Of a DNA stretch of 64,000 nt, positions 29,904 through 39,598 are shown piece by piece. This stretch comes from Stentor coeruleus (taxonomy: Eukaryota > Ciliophora > Heterotrichea > Heterotrichida > Stentoridae), in the NCBI GenBank assembly GCA_001970955.1, contig MPUH01000048.1:1-64000 (forward strand). The letters are read 5' to 3'. Numbering within the stretch: position 1 is the first letter of the stretch; the number at the start of each line of letters is the position of its first letter. The translations under genes were made by a program, and so were the position numbers. Under the pieces are notes generated by a model, which saw nothing but the letters and a program-made list of their open reading frames with translations, had not been told where the DNA came from and searched no databases.

Positions 29904-30332
29904 ATGGCCAATCAGAATGCGTATAGTAATTGCATAAAGCGGGAGTGTCTTGATACACTTGGATTAAAAGATATAGAAATAGATACACTTCCATATGTTC
30001 CAGAGCCTTTATATTATAAAGTTGACCTTCCTCCAACTGTGAAATGTATCCTGCCTCCTAAATTTTTAGAAGAAGAACCATTACTTGTAAACCCAAAGCA
30101 ATATGAACGAATAATTAAGCGGAGAATAGCTAGAAATAAAGGTAAAGAAGTGACGAAATCTTCTAAAAAGCATTATAAACATGAATCTAGACATTTACAT
30201 GCATGTAAAAGAAAAAGGACAATTGGAGGGAAGTTTTTACCTAAAGAAGGGGATAATAAATCGAAAAAAAAGGTAAAGTATAGCAAATATTCGGCGGCTT
30301 GCGTACTTTATGGACATGCTCCAGACGATTAA
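29904..30332 (+). CDS. NFYA: NF-YA / HAP2 (CCAAT-binding factor subunit A)
   Basis: This 142-residue protein holds a complete CBFB/NF-YA core. Residues 62-80 (VNPKQYERIIKRRIARNKG) are the NF-YB/NF-YC-binding helix, matching VNAKQYxRILKRRxAR. Residues about 90-112 (HYKHESRHLHACKRKR, then GGKF) are the DNA-contact segment, matching YLHESRHxHAxxRxRxxGGRF. The linker is the normal length. NF-YA inserts into the minor groove at CCAAT boxes with the histone-fold pair. The flanking parts are short and no Gln-rich activation domain is visible, so this is a minimal form. NF-YB and NF-YC are not in the window. Confidence 0.95.
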   Translation: MANQNAYSNCIKRECLDTLGLKDIEIDTLPYVPEPLYYKVDLPPTVKCILPPKFLEEEPLLVNPKQYERIIKRRIARNKGKEVTKSSKKHYKHESRHLHACKRKRTIGGKFLPKEGDNKSKKKVKYSKYSAACVLYGHAPDD

Positions 30333-31060
30333 ATACAGTTAATAAAAATGGAAACTAGCATAAAATCATAGAAGATTAAAGGATTAGATTTGGAATTTTT
30401 AAGATGATAGGAATAGTTTATGTAGAGTGGAGATTTAATTAGGAGATTTTCGGGGATTTTTTTTAGATATGATTAGGATTTAGAATAAGATATTTAGAGT
30501 TGAGAGGCTCATAGGCTTAAATATTTTATATTGGAGTTAGGGAATTTTTTATAATGCCTGATTTGGTTGTGGGGCTTTTTAGTTTAGTTTATGATGGTAT
30601 TGTTGTGGTTAAGATAAGGTAGGAATTACGTTTGGTATTGATGAAAGTTTTGTATTTTTTAAAGAAATTAATATTTGTATGGGTTTTTGTTGGGAATAAC
30701 ATAAATACTCATCAATATATGTATGCTAAAATACGAAATTATTAAAAGTAACTCGTGCATTCATTAACAACAAGTTCATTCTCAGTAATCTTAGTTTTCA
30801 ATCTGCCATTAAATTCTAAAAAATCATAAAAAACCATACAACATATAATAATCAACACCAAAAAACTAAAAATAAATCCTCGATAATATTCCCATCAAAA
30901 AAAAGCCTTATCACTTAAACCATATCTTCAATACCCAATCAATTACCCTCTAAACCCAAAGTATTCCCATAAATCTATCATAAAAATTTCCATTCACAAA
31001 ATTCATAACCTCTTATACTTAACTTCCATTTACACACTTTATCTATTCATCTTATAAACC
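30333..31060. other. Intergenic, convergent 3' flanks with a sharp skew switch
   Basis: About 30380-30700 is G/T-rich on the + strand (3' of NF-YA). About 30760-31060 is A/C-rich (3' of the minus-strand MULE-like gene). No gene seen. Confidence 0.55.
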
Positions 31061-32221
31061 TTAAGGGATTATTTCATTCTTATTTTTTTCAGCTTTTTCT
31101 TCTCGATACCTCTTTCTCCTTTTAGCATAGCTTCCAATAATATCCTCACAAATAACATCTTTCGATATCAAAGATTTTTTATAGTCTTCAAAATGAGCTA
31201 AGCACGCTAAACTTTTTCTCTGCGGTAATGCATTATGTTCATTTGCCACCATAAGTTTTTCAGCTAATTCACTATAATCCCAACTATCAACAAGTCCATA
31301 AATATCAGCAACAGCAGTAGCAATAGGTAAAGTTCCCATACTTCTATCAAAAAAATATTTTTCAGGTAATTCAGGTCTTGGAATTCTATCCATATTCACC
31401 TCAGCAACTTTACTACTAAAATGTTTTTCTTCTGCTATAATAATTTTTTCTATCATACTATCAAGCATTGTGATATTATAAGTTTTCATAAGTTGTTTAA
31501 AACGATAATGATAACCTTCAATTGCTGGTGTTGCCATTCTGAATATCGAGTCATGTTTCAGATGTTTAAAAGTCATTTCATTATGAAAGCGTCCGTGTTT
31601 GTTTATGAAGTCATTTTCTATTAGATGGATGATTTTACTAAATGCTTCATGATCAATTTTGCTTTTAAGAAAAGTCCATTGATGAAGAAAATCCTCATTG
31701 TCAAGCATTGAGATTATCATGAAATAAGATATGAAAAAGTTAATCATTCTAGTCAGACCTGCAGTTTTGTACCCAAGAATTGCACATTTGATGAGTTTGG
31801 ATTCGTTATGAATAAGACGAATTTTGAAAGCAAAGCATCCAAATACCCTTTGGCATGTTGGGAAAGACTTTTTTATAACATTTCGTAGGCTGGAATCATA
31901 ATCAACAACAATCGTACTTGGGGTGAATTGGAATGGGGATTTAGTTTGGAGGATATAAAAAAACCTTCTATAAATCTCAGGAAATGGTGCTGAAGGTAAA
32001 GCTGGGTAGATACCAAAAAAGCAAGGAATAAGCACATTGGTATTGAAATCCTGGCACAATATAACAAGCAAATTCGTCGTTGAAGGAAGTTTTTGTCTTG
32101 TAAAATTTATTGGCCATACATCGATATACCAACTTGATGATTGACTAAGCATTTTCAATTGCCACTCAGTTGTAAAGTACTTGCATTGTTCGAAAACCTC
32201 TCTAAAATACACTTCCCCCAT
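31061..32221 (-). CDS. MULE-transposase-like protein (probably transposon-derived host gene or old DNA transposon)
   Basis: This 386-residue protein resembles the MULE/Mutator-like transposase core. There is an Asp early in the fold (WYIDVWPINF), then ALPSAPFPEIYRRFFYIL (compare the family's PxxYALLPNKTEETYxxxF), then STIVVDYDSSLRNVIKKSFP followed by FGCFAFKIRL (the second catalytic Asp, then the C-x-FH-like strand). The third acidic residue lies in a less certain helical part. It has no N-terminal zinc-binding domain, but a C2H2 gene sits 70 bp upstream on the same strand. No terminal inverted repeats were found by eye. The frame is fully open, which favours a domesticated gene, but a recent element is possible. 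Confidence 0.7.
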   Translation of the reverse strand: MGEVYFREVFEQCKYFTTEWQLKMLSQSSSWYIDVWPINFTRQKLPSTTNLLVILCQDFNTNVLIPCFFGIYPALPSAPFPEIYRRFFYILQTKSPFQFTPSTIVVDYDSSLRNVIKKSFPTCQRVFGCFAFKIRLIHNESKLIKCAILGYKTAGLTRMINFFISYFMIISMLDNEDFLHQWTFLKSKIDHEAFSKIIHLIENDFINKHGRFHNEMTFKHLKHDSIFRMATPAIEGYHYRFKQLMKTYNITMLDSMIEKIIIAEEKHFSSKVAEVNMDRIPRPELPEKYFFDRSMGTLPIATAVADIYGLVDSWDYSELAEKLMVANEHNALPQRKSLACLAHFEDYKKSLISKDVICEDIIGSYAKRRKRYREEKAEKNKNEIIP

Positions 32222-32291
32222 ATTTGTTTAACCTATTAACTTGAATGATATGTTATTATTAAAGGCTTTTTAGGTTTTTCTATTATTTTAA

Positions 32292-32675
32292 CTATCTTTT
32301 GCCTACGACCAGAGCGGATAATATCTCTGGGCTTAATGGCAGTTTATGTTTATTGGTTGAACATTTACGTTCGTCTTCGATTTTTGGGAGAACTGGAATT
32401 TTTAAGATGCTTGTTGGTGGGATTTTTGACTTTTCGTCTTCGTAATGGTCAGAAAGTAGGAATCTATGCTTTGGAGTGTACCGTTGACTGAGATTTTTAT
32501 GCTCAAGATGATGAGTTAAAAGATCTTGAGTAGAAGTAAAATATAATGTGCAAGTTGTACAGTTGTAAACTTCGTGGTCCAAATGATAAGTGTTAATATG
32601 ACGTACTAAATTTGCTTGTGACTGGTATTGCTTTTCGCAGCCTTTGTAGTAGCATTTAAACCATGATCCATTCAT
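32292..32675 (-). CDS. Small C2H2 zinc-finger protein
   Basis: This is a 127-residue protein with two classical C2H2 fingers. Finger 1 is C-x4-C-x12-H-x4-H (CYYKGCEKQYQSQANLVRHI, then NTYH). Finger 2 is C-x2-C-x12-H-x3-H (CTTCTLYFTSTQDLLTHHLE, then H). The rest is basic and disordered. The 3' end is ambiguous: the last codons contain gtaggcaaaagatag, a perfect 15-nt intron candidate (32292-32306). The protein therefore ends VVGKR unspliced, or LK four codons later if spliced; neither reading reaches the MULE-like frame. It lies 70 bp upstream of the MULE-like gene on the same strand and may supply its DNA-binding part. Confidence 0.78.
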   Translation of the reverse strand: MNGSWFKCYYKGCEKQYQSQANLVRHINTYHLDHEVYNCTTCTLYFTSTQDLLTHHLEHKNLSQRYTPKHRFLLSDHYEDEKSKIPPTSILKIPVLPKIEDERKCSTNKHKLPLSPEILSALVVGKR

Positions 32676-33504
32676 TTTTAGGAATTATATAATCCATCAA
32701 ATTGTCTAATCTTTCTGAAAATCTTCAAACACAATTTTAGTTTTTAGTTAGAAATTTTTATACCCTAATTTGTATAAAAGCTTTATAGAAGTGTTTTTTT
32801 TGAGGCAACTTATGATATCACTGATTTAATGCAAAATTTTAACCAGTTATCAGAAGAGGAAAAAAGGGAAATTTAGGAATTCAGCCTAGGACTTGGTATT
32901 TAAATGTTCATTTGTGGCTTAAAATTAATATAAATACTTCAATACTAAAGAGAAATCATAGGGAGACAAGAGGATGAAGAAGAATATTAAAAGCTAGATG
33001 GTATGATAAACTAATTCAAATGAGGATGCAGATGGTTTCTGGACTTACAAATAAAAATTTAATCCCCGATTAAGTTTTATAATTCCTTTTAGATTAAGAG
33101 TAAAAAGATTTGTTTATGATAAAATGATTTTTCTTAGTCGTGTATATTGAGAAAATTACTTGAAAAAATGTAAAATTTTCTTAGGTATTATTGTAGTTTT
33201 TTTAAGCTTTGACGATATAAATCGCTAAATTATATCAAAAATATATGAGATAGGAAAAAACTTTTAGAGGATAAGAGCTAACTTATTTCTATTAAATCCC
33301 TTCTTATCTCCGATTAAAATTTACCACACAAAAAAATTAATAACTACATTATATCTAACCATCTTAAACCTATATAACCCCATACCTTAAAAACTACACA
33401 AACCCACAAACTTTAACAAAAAATCCATCCATGCACTTAAAAAGTTTCACCCAATATCAAATCTATTTACCTTTCTATATTCATAATATATAAAAAGCAT
33501 ATAA
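32676..33504. other. Intergenic; one possible decayed frame at 32829-33100
   Basis: Divergent 5' flanks. From the ATG at 32829 a protein-like reading begins (MQNFNQLSEEEKREI) but stops at codon 16, with several later in-frame stops. No 15-16 nt intron explains them. The right part (33280-33504) is A/C-rich, as expected upstream of a plus-strand gene. Confidence 0.45.
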
Positions 33505-34221
33505 ATGTCACGAGCACCTCCTCCGCCTCCCCCACCTCCTCCTCGTACAATTTCTGCCTATACAGGACTTCAAACAAAATCCTCCAAATCATTAGAAGCA
33601 GAGTTAGAAGCTCGTGTTCATCGTAGCGAAGACATATATTCAGACTGCGCAACAAGTTTATTTGGCTTTGAAATGACAACTAAACCAACTGATTTCTATA
33701 TATGCAAACTTTGTTCTAATCGAGTTACAAACCAATACGCTCATTTAAACACTCATATTTGTGAGATATTTCCTTGGTTGTATATTGGATCTATGAACAA
33801 TGCTTTGGATTTAATAGAAATAAAACATGTAGAAGCTACAGTTATAATCAATTGTACAAGTGAATGCACAAATAATTTCCAAAGCACATTCAAATATTAT
33901 AATTTCCCTATTGCTGATTCAACGAATAATATTAACTTGATTAAAGAAGCTGGATTTTTGATTGAGAATTTACATTTGGATGGAGAAAAAGTGCTTATTC
34001 ATTGTGTGCAAGGGGCTTGCAGGGCTCCATGTGTTGTGATATTTTATTTGATGAGATTTCATGGAATGAGTTTAAGAGAAGCTTATGGGTTTGTAAAAGA
34101 TAGGAGAACCATTGTAAAGATAAGGAGGAATTTACTTAGTGAACTTATAGAAATCGAAAAAGAGATCTTTGGAATGCCAAGTTTAGCTATTGAAGAAATA
34201 TGGCAAAGTGAGGATGATTAA
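33505..34221 (+). CDS. Dual-specificity protein phosphatase (DUSP)
   Basis: This is a 238-residue protein. A poly-proline start (MSRAPPPPPPPPPRT) could bind SH3, WW or profilin. A short linker with CKLC and a His/Cys pair follows, then the DSP domain (about 88-225). Landmarks are WLYIGSMNNALD, the general-acid Asp in FPIADS, and the active site HCVQGACRAP (Cys167, Arg173), matching HCxxGxxR. The usual Ser/Thr after Arg is Ala here (CRAP rather than CRSA/T), which often slows phospho-enzyme hydrolysis. DUSPs remove phosphate from Tyr and Ser/Thr, often of MAP kinases; the substrate is unknown. Confidence 0.92.
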   Translation: MSRAPPPPPPPPPRTISAYTGLQTKSSKSLEAELEARVHRSEDIYSDCATSLFGFEMTTKPTDFYICKLCSNRVTNQYAHLNTHICEIFPWLYIGSMNNALDLIEIKHVEATVIINCTSECTNNFQSTFKYYNFPIADSTNNINLIKEAGFLIENLHLDGEKVLIHCVQGACRAPCVVIFYLMRFHGMSLREAYGFVKDRRTIVKIRRNLLSELIEIEKEIFGMPSLAIEEIWQSEDD

Positions 34222-34289
34222 TCTGTCCCATAAAAAATTATATACATAACAATCATCCTTATTACTTCTTAAATTCCAAAAAATAATAA

Positions 34290-35669
34290 ATGGCTATATT
34301 CCTGATTTTTCTCTCAAGCGTATTTGGTAAACTGACTATAATTGAGCCTCAAGAACTAAAAAATCAATTCACTGAAAATGTAATTGGAGTTATTCCATCA
34401 TCTCTAGCCAACTTTGGTAATCCACCATATGGTAGTCATATAATAGGACAATTATATGCATATAAAGAAAACAATATAACAGGATGTATTCAACTTCCAT
34501 CTATAAACTTTGAATATAGTTCAGGTATGATAAATTATCCTATTCTTATATTAGATCGTGGTAATTGTTCATTTGTAGTAAAAGTTCGTAATGCTCAAAC
34601 AATTGGAGCTTCTGCTGTTATAATAATAGATAATATCATAGAAAGCCCTGAAAATGTTATGATGATAGATGATGGTACGGCTGGGAATATTTACATCCCG
34701 TCAGTGTTAATAAGTAAATCAAATGGCCAATTATTAAAAAACTATATTTTATCCCATCAGTCTATAAAAACCCGTGTGCAAATGACATTTGAAATGCTGA
34801 ATCCTGATAACCAAGTTGAATATGAAATATGGATGTCAAGTGAAAATACTGAACTCCGAGAATTTCTTTCAGACTTTTCCCAGCATGGTAAAAAACTTAT
34901 GCCAAATACTCAAATGACCCCTCATTATGTGTTATGGTATTCAGTTGAAAGGTCTAAAGAAGGTTTTCTTACTGAACATAAAGATTGTCTTAGTGGAGGA
35001 AGATACTGCGCCCCAGATCCAGATCTTGATAATGGTCCAAGAACAGGTAGAGAAATAGTATTAGAAAACCTAAGACAAATATGTTTATATAATTACCTTA
35101 CTGATCAAAAAAAACTTAACTTATGGTGGGATTATATAAAAAAATTTAAAGGATGTACTGGTGATAATTTCAACACAAAATGCTCAGATACTATCTTAAA
35201 TATTATAGGAATCAAAACAAAAATTATACAAGAATGTATTGATAATAGTGTTTTAGGTTCAGATATTAAAATAAACGATAATTTTTTACTTAAACAAGAA
35301 CGTAAAGCTATGCTTGATAGGGGGATATTTTTCTATCCATCACTTATTATTAACAATCAAACTTTTAGAGGAGATTTAGAGTCTGTAGAAGTTATGACAG
35401 CTTTATGTGCTGGGTTTAAAAACCAACCGAATTATTGTATAGAATATTTTGATGGTATATCTGATGATAATATTTCTGATGATGATAAAAGGGTTAGTCC
35501 TAGGATTTTAGTTTTGATTATATTTTTTTCACTGATAGCGTTTGTAGTTATTTTGTTTTTGTATAGAAAATGGCTTAGAAAATATGCAAGTGAGACAATG
35601 AAAAAGGAAATTACAAAAACTATAAGTCAATATATTGCCCTTACTGAGAATAGTATTGATGATGATTAA
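34290..35669 (+). CDS. Vacuolar sorting receptor-like type I membrane protein (PA domain)
   Basis: This 459-residue protein has a short cleavable-looking signal (MAIFLIFLSSVFG), a PA domain at about 20-165 (ILILDRGNCSFVVKVRNAQT, then GASAVIIIDN and IPSVLISKSNG), and a central Cys-rich region typical of plant VSR/BP-80 (CLSGGRYCAPDPD, then GREIVLENLRQIC and FFYPSLIINNQTFRGDL). One membrane span lies at about 406-425. The 34-residue cytosolic tail contains QYIALTEN, a YxxPhi adaptor signal equivalent to YMPL of plant VSRs. The EGF repeats of plant VSRs are missing. It probably sorts hydrolases to lysosomes, phagosomes or dense granules. Confidence 0.9.
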   Translation: MAIFLIFLSSVFGKLTIIEPQELKNQFTENVIGVIPSSLANFGNPPYGSHIIGQLYAYKENNITGCIQLPSINFEYSSGMINYPILILDRGNCSFVVKVRNAQTIGASAVIIIDNIIESPENVMMIDDGTAGNIYIPSVLISKSNGQLLKNYILSHQSIKTRVQMTFEMLNPDNQVEYEIWMSSENTELREFLSDFSQHGKKLMPNTQMTPHYVLWYSVERSKEGFLTEHKDCLSGGRYCAPDPDLDNGPRTGREIVLENLRQICLYNYLTDQKKLNLWWDYIKKFKGCTGDNFNTKCSDTILNIIGIKTKIIQECIDNSVLGSDIKINDNFLLKQERKAMLDRGIFFYPSLIINNQTFRGDLESVEVMTALCAGFKNQPNYCIEYFDGISDDNISDDDKRVSPRILVLIIFFSLIAFVVILFLYRKWLRKYASETMKKEITKTISQYIALTENSIDDD

Positions 35670-35767
35670 AAAAATCAGATAATAATTTTAGTTTAATTGA
35701 AAATAAGGTTGTATTTTATATAAAGTTTTATGGATTTAATTATAATTGTTAGTTTTTAATATAGAAA

Positions 35768-37105
35768 ATGTATGCAGTTGACATTTCGAAAGGGAAAATC
35801 AAACATGCTATAGCTGAATTAGGTATTAATACAGAACTTTTGAAACTAAAAAATCTTGAAGACTTTCGTGATGAGGATTTAGATGATGAAGTTGCTAGTT
35901 TAAGATATGATCATTATACAAGAAAACAGTTAGATTTGGTTAAAAGGATAAATGATAATGTTAAAGAAAATATGCTTAAGCCACAAAAGTCTATAAGTAA
36001 CCGTCCTACAACTTTTATGACTCAGATAACAGAAGTTGAGCAAAACAAAACTTCTGGATGCGACAAATTAAAAATGATAAAACAAAGAAAACTTATAAAC
36101 AGCTTGAAAGATATAGAAAGAAATATACTTGGAGGATTAGAAATTGATAAACGTATTGAGAGATCCCGAGAAGCGAAACAAAAACACTTATCGATGAAGA
36201 CGGTTCGAAAAATAGCGATGGAAAAATTCAAAGAAAAACAAGCTGAAAATTTAATGAAAATCAAAAAAACTGAAGAACAAAAAACTATTAACACCAGATA
36301 TTCAACTTCAACTTCGACACCTAAAGCTCAAAGAACAAACTCGGGAGAATATTACATCAAAGACAATTATCTTAATGAAACAGATCCAAAAATTGAAGAA
36401 AAAATACAAAGCTATGAAGCCAGAATGAAAAAGTCGCAGATAGTCCGCGAAAACCAAATAAAGATAAAAAAATCAGCCGTAACAAAACTTTTAGAAAAAT
36501 TCCCCCCGAAACAAAGGGAAAACAGTATAGAAAATGAAAGTGAAAAAATCATAAAGCTTATAAGCAAACAAGAAGCTTTTAAAGAAAGGCATAATAACAT
36601 GCTTGCATATCAGCAGACAAAAAAAATTAAAGTTAAAAATGATATGGAAAAACGTTTTGAAGATGTGAGAAAAAAGTTGAAAAATATGGATTTAACAGAT
36701 GAAAAAGATATGATTTTAAAGAAAAAGTTTGCGAAATCCGAGCAGATTTTGAAACAAAAACATAATGACTGGATGAAAAAACTGGAAATAAAAAGTGAAG
36801 TTCATAGATTAAAGGAAGAAAATATTGCTATTGAGCTTGAAAGGATAAATAATATGGTGTAAATGATATTTAGGAGATATAAAAGAGATCAGGTTATGGA
36901 TAAAAGATATTTATCTGTTGGAAAGATTGATAAGATTTACAGGATGAAGGAAAGAAAAGCTCAAAAAACTATGGATGCGATGTATAAAAGTATGATTGAG
37001 AGAGAAAAAATCAATGAGATTATAATAAGTGTGTCTAAAAGCCCTGATCATAAGCATTTACGTAAGAAGATTAATGAATTAGAAGAAGTAATAAATAATA
37101 GTTAA
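35768..37105 (+). CDS. Coiled-coil protein, two exons, 440 aa
   Basis: Two frames are joined by a 15-nt intron at 36859-36873 (gtaaatgatatttag), giving 440 residues. Nearly the whole protein is Lys/Glu-rich helix, for example KSRNEQI-like KKSQIVRENQIKIKKSAVTK and KKLKNMDLTDEKDMILKKKF, with a short disordered gap near residue 180 (TSTSTPKAQRTNSGEYY). This texture is typical of ciliary, basal-body or microtubule-associated proteins; I recognise no named family. The frame without the splice would end four bases into the intron. Confidence 0.86.
36859..36873 (+). other. 15-nt intron
   Basis: gtaaatgatatttag; splits a GT|G codon. Without removal the frame ends at TAA inside the intron. Confidence 0.9.
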
Positions 37106-37981
37106 TTTTTTTTATGATAAATTTTTAGGAAAGTGGAAGGTGGCTTTAGGTTTTAATAGGACAGTTTATTAAAATGAGATGTTTTTTGGTTTTTTATGTT
37201 TTGGTGTTTATTGGAAAATATATTTTGTATAAAATTTAATAATATCTATTCTATGCCATGACGATATATACTTAATTATANATGTATTTTTTTAATAAAC
37301 TAACTGAAATCTTAATATATTTTGTATAAAATTTAATAATATCTATTCTATGCCATGACGATATATACTTAATTATATATACTAATCTTACTTCTGTTCA
37401 TATTCAATTCCATAAATAACAACCACACTTAACTAAAATCAACACAAACCTAAAAAAAACCATACTCCACACACCCTACCCTCCCAAATCTATCCTTAAA
37501 AAATTATGAATTTTCTTCAACAAATTCAAACTCCCCATCCACTTTTTCTGAATATTCCTTCATCCTATTCTCTTCACCCTTTCTCCTCCACATCTAATCC
37601 TCTATAACAAAAAACTCAAAAACCCTTACCCGTACTTCAAAAATCTATCAAACTCCATTTTTTCTATCCAAAACACCATAACCTATTCCCTTTTTTCAAG
37701 CCTCAAATCTTAAACATCCCAACATATTCCCCATAGTCCATCTCTCTCGCACAATCATCAACCAAAATCCTAATATCATTAAAAACCTATGATTACACAA
37801 AATAAAAATAAAAATCCTAAATTCTAAACTTAACAACCAAAATCTAATCCCCAACTAAATCCATACAACTAAACCAAAAGTCAAACAAAAAAACTAACAG
37901 ATTTAAATTCTAATTCTCCATGTTTATATATTCTAAACACATTATATCATATCATTTGATGGTCGTAATTATGACTTATAA
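37106..37981. other. Intergenic with one N site
   Basis: G/T-rich on the + strand up to about 37210 (3' of the coiled-coil gene), then an N-associated duplication. It is then markedly C/A-rich from about 37400 to 37980 (5' of the carboxylase gene). No gene or RNA seen. Confidence 0.5.
37217..37377. repeat. 64-nt direct duplication around a single N (assembly join)
   Basis: Copies 37217-37280 and 37314-37377 are identical; the N is at 37281. 32 extra bases separate the N from copy 2. Confidence 0.88.
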
Positions 37982-39598
37982 ATGTTTCGTAAAGCACTGC
38001 GAACAATTTCTGAATTTAAATTCACAAAACTGCAGGACCAGTGGTCACAAAATCTTGCCATACAGCCAACTGCCTGTCCTGATACTAAAGGTTTTATGGA
38101 AAAGCTTAGTAATCTCCGTAAGCAATCTGTCTTTGGTGATCCTAAAAGAATAGAACGTCAACACTCAAGAAATCGTCTAACAGCTCGCGAACGTGTAGAA
38201 TTACTAGTCGACCCAGGGACTTTTGTCGAGTATGACCAACTAGTAACACACAGATGCGTGAATTTTGGAATGGAAAAATCTCATCATCCTGGTGATGGTC
38301 TAGTCTCAGGACATGGATATGTAAACGGCCGATTGGTTTTCTTATATTCATTTGACTTCACTGTAGGTGGTGGAACTCTATCAGAAACTGTAGCTGAAAA
38401 AATATGCAAGGTTCAAGATAAAGCTATGGATGCAGGGGCACCTATTATTGGTATTAATGATAGTGGTGGGGCTCGTATTCAAGAAGGTGTTGTATCTCTT
38501 GGTGGATACGCTGATATTTTCCATAGAAATGTCCAGTCATCAGGAGTTATCCCTCAGTTTAGTCTGATCATGGGTCCTTGTGCAGGTGGTGCTGTATACT
38601 CACCAGCTTTGACTGATTTCATTTTAATGGTTAAGAAAAGTTCATACATGTTCGTAACTGGACCTGATGTTGTTAAACAAGTGACAAATGAAGATATAGA
38701 CATGGAAGGTCTTGGTGGAGCTAAAATCCACAGTTCTAAATCAGGAGTTTCTCATTTTGCCTTAGATAACGATATAGACGCATTACTATTTCTAAGAAAA
38801 TTCCTTGAGTTTATTCCAAGTAACAATAGAGAAAAAGCTCCAACTAAACCTACAGCCGATCCTCATGATCGTCTTGTCCCATCTTTAGACAGATTTGTCC
38901 CAGATGATCCTAACAAACCTTATGATATGAAATCTGTAGTCAAAATGATCAGCGACGATGAATACTTTTTAGAAGTTCAGCCTGATTGGGCTAAAAATAT
39001 TATTATTGGTTTTGGTAGACTTGGTGGTGAAACCGTAGGATATATAGCTAATCAACCAGCATTTCTTGCAGGAGTCTTAGATAGACTTTCATCAATAAAA
39101 GCTGCAAGATTTATAAGATTTTGTGATGCTTTTAATATCCCTATTGTTACTTTTGAAGATGTACCAGGATATTTGCCAGGTGTTCATGAAGAACATAATG
39201 GGATTATTACCCATGGTGCAAAGATTTTGTATGCTTATTCAGAAGCTACGGTACCAAAAATTACTGTTATTACAAGGAAATCTTATGGTGGTGCTTATTG
39301 TGTTATGAATTCTAAACATTTAAGAGGAGATTATAATTATACTTGGCCAACTGGAGAAATTGCAGTTATGGGAGCTAAAGGAGCTTGTGAGATTATTTTT
39401 AGAGGAGGAGATGTTCAGAATGAAATTAAAAAGTATGAGGAAAAGTTCGCTAATCCTTTAGGAGCTGCTCAGAGAGGGTTTATTGATGAAATTATTACCC
39501 CGAGAGATACTAGAAAGAGACTTATAGCTGATTTAAAGGTACTTAAAGGAAAGACTCAAAGTAAGCCTTGGAAGAAGCATGGAAATATTCCTTTATAA
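37982..39598 (+). CDS. PCCB: Propionyl-CoA carboxylase beta chain, mitochondrial
   Basis: This is a 538-residue protein, the usual PCCB length. The first 20 residues (MFRKALRTISEFKFTKLQ) are basic and amphipathic, consistent with a mitochondrial presequence. Two crotonase-like carboxyltransferase halves follow: RLTARERVELLVDPGTFVEY, GGGTLSETVAEKICKVQDKA, GGARIQEGVVSLGGY and MGPCAGGAVYSPALTDF in the N half; then FEDVPGYLPGVHEEHNGIIT, GGAYCVMNSKHLRGDYNYTW and PTGEIAVMGAKGA in the C half. With a biotin-bearing alpha chain it makes methylmalonyl-CoA from propionyl-CoA in odd-chain fatty acid and amino acid breakdown. PCCB rather than MCCB is supported by the YNYTWPTGEIAVMGAKGA block. Confidence 0.96.
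   Translation: MFRKALRTISEFKFTKLQDQWSQNLAIQPTACPDTKGFMEKLSNLRKQSVFGDPKRIERQHSRNRLTARERVELLVDPGTFVEYDQLVTHRCVNFGMEKSHHPGDGLVSGHGYVNGRLVFLYSFDFTVGGGTLSETVAEKICKVQDKAMDAGAPIIGINDSGGARIQEGVVSLGGYADIFHRNVQSSGVIPQFSLIMGPCAGGAVYSPALTDFILMVKKSSYMFVTGPDVVKQVTNEDIDMEGLGGAKIHSSKSGVSHFALDNDIDALLFLRKFLEFIPSNNREKAPTKPTADPHDRLVPSLDRFVPDDPNKPYDMKSVVKMISDDEYFLEVQPDWAKNIIIGFGRLGGETVGYIANQPAFLAGVLDRLSSIKAARFIRFCDAFNIPIVTFEDVPGYLPGVHEEHNGIITHGAKILYAYSEATVPKITVITRKSYGGAYCVMNSKHLRGDYNYTWPTGEIAVMGAKGACEIIFRGGDVQNEIKKYEEKFANPLGAAQRGFIDEIITPRDTRKRLIADLKVLKGKTQSKPWKKHGNIPL

Noticed and set aside
31061-32675. Joining the C2H2 and MULE-like frames into one gene by a 15-nt intron
   Set aside because: The only candidate intron (32292-32306) leads to another stop within four codons and does not reach the downstream frame.
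37920-38153. Plus-strand frame overlapping the start of PCCB
   Set aside because: Out of frame with the conserved carboxylase; the PCCB start at 37982 has a good presequence.
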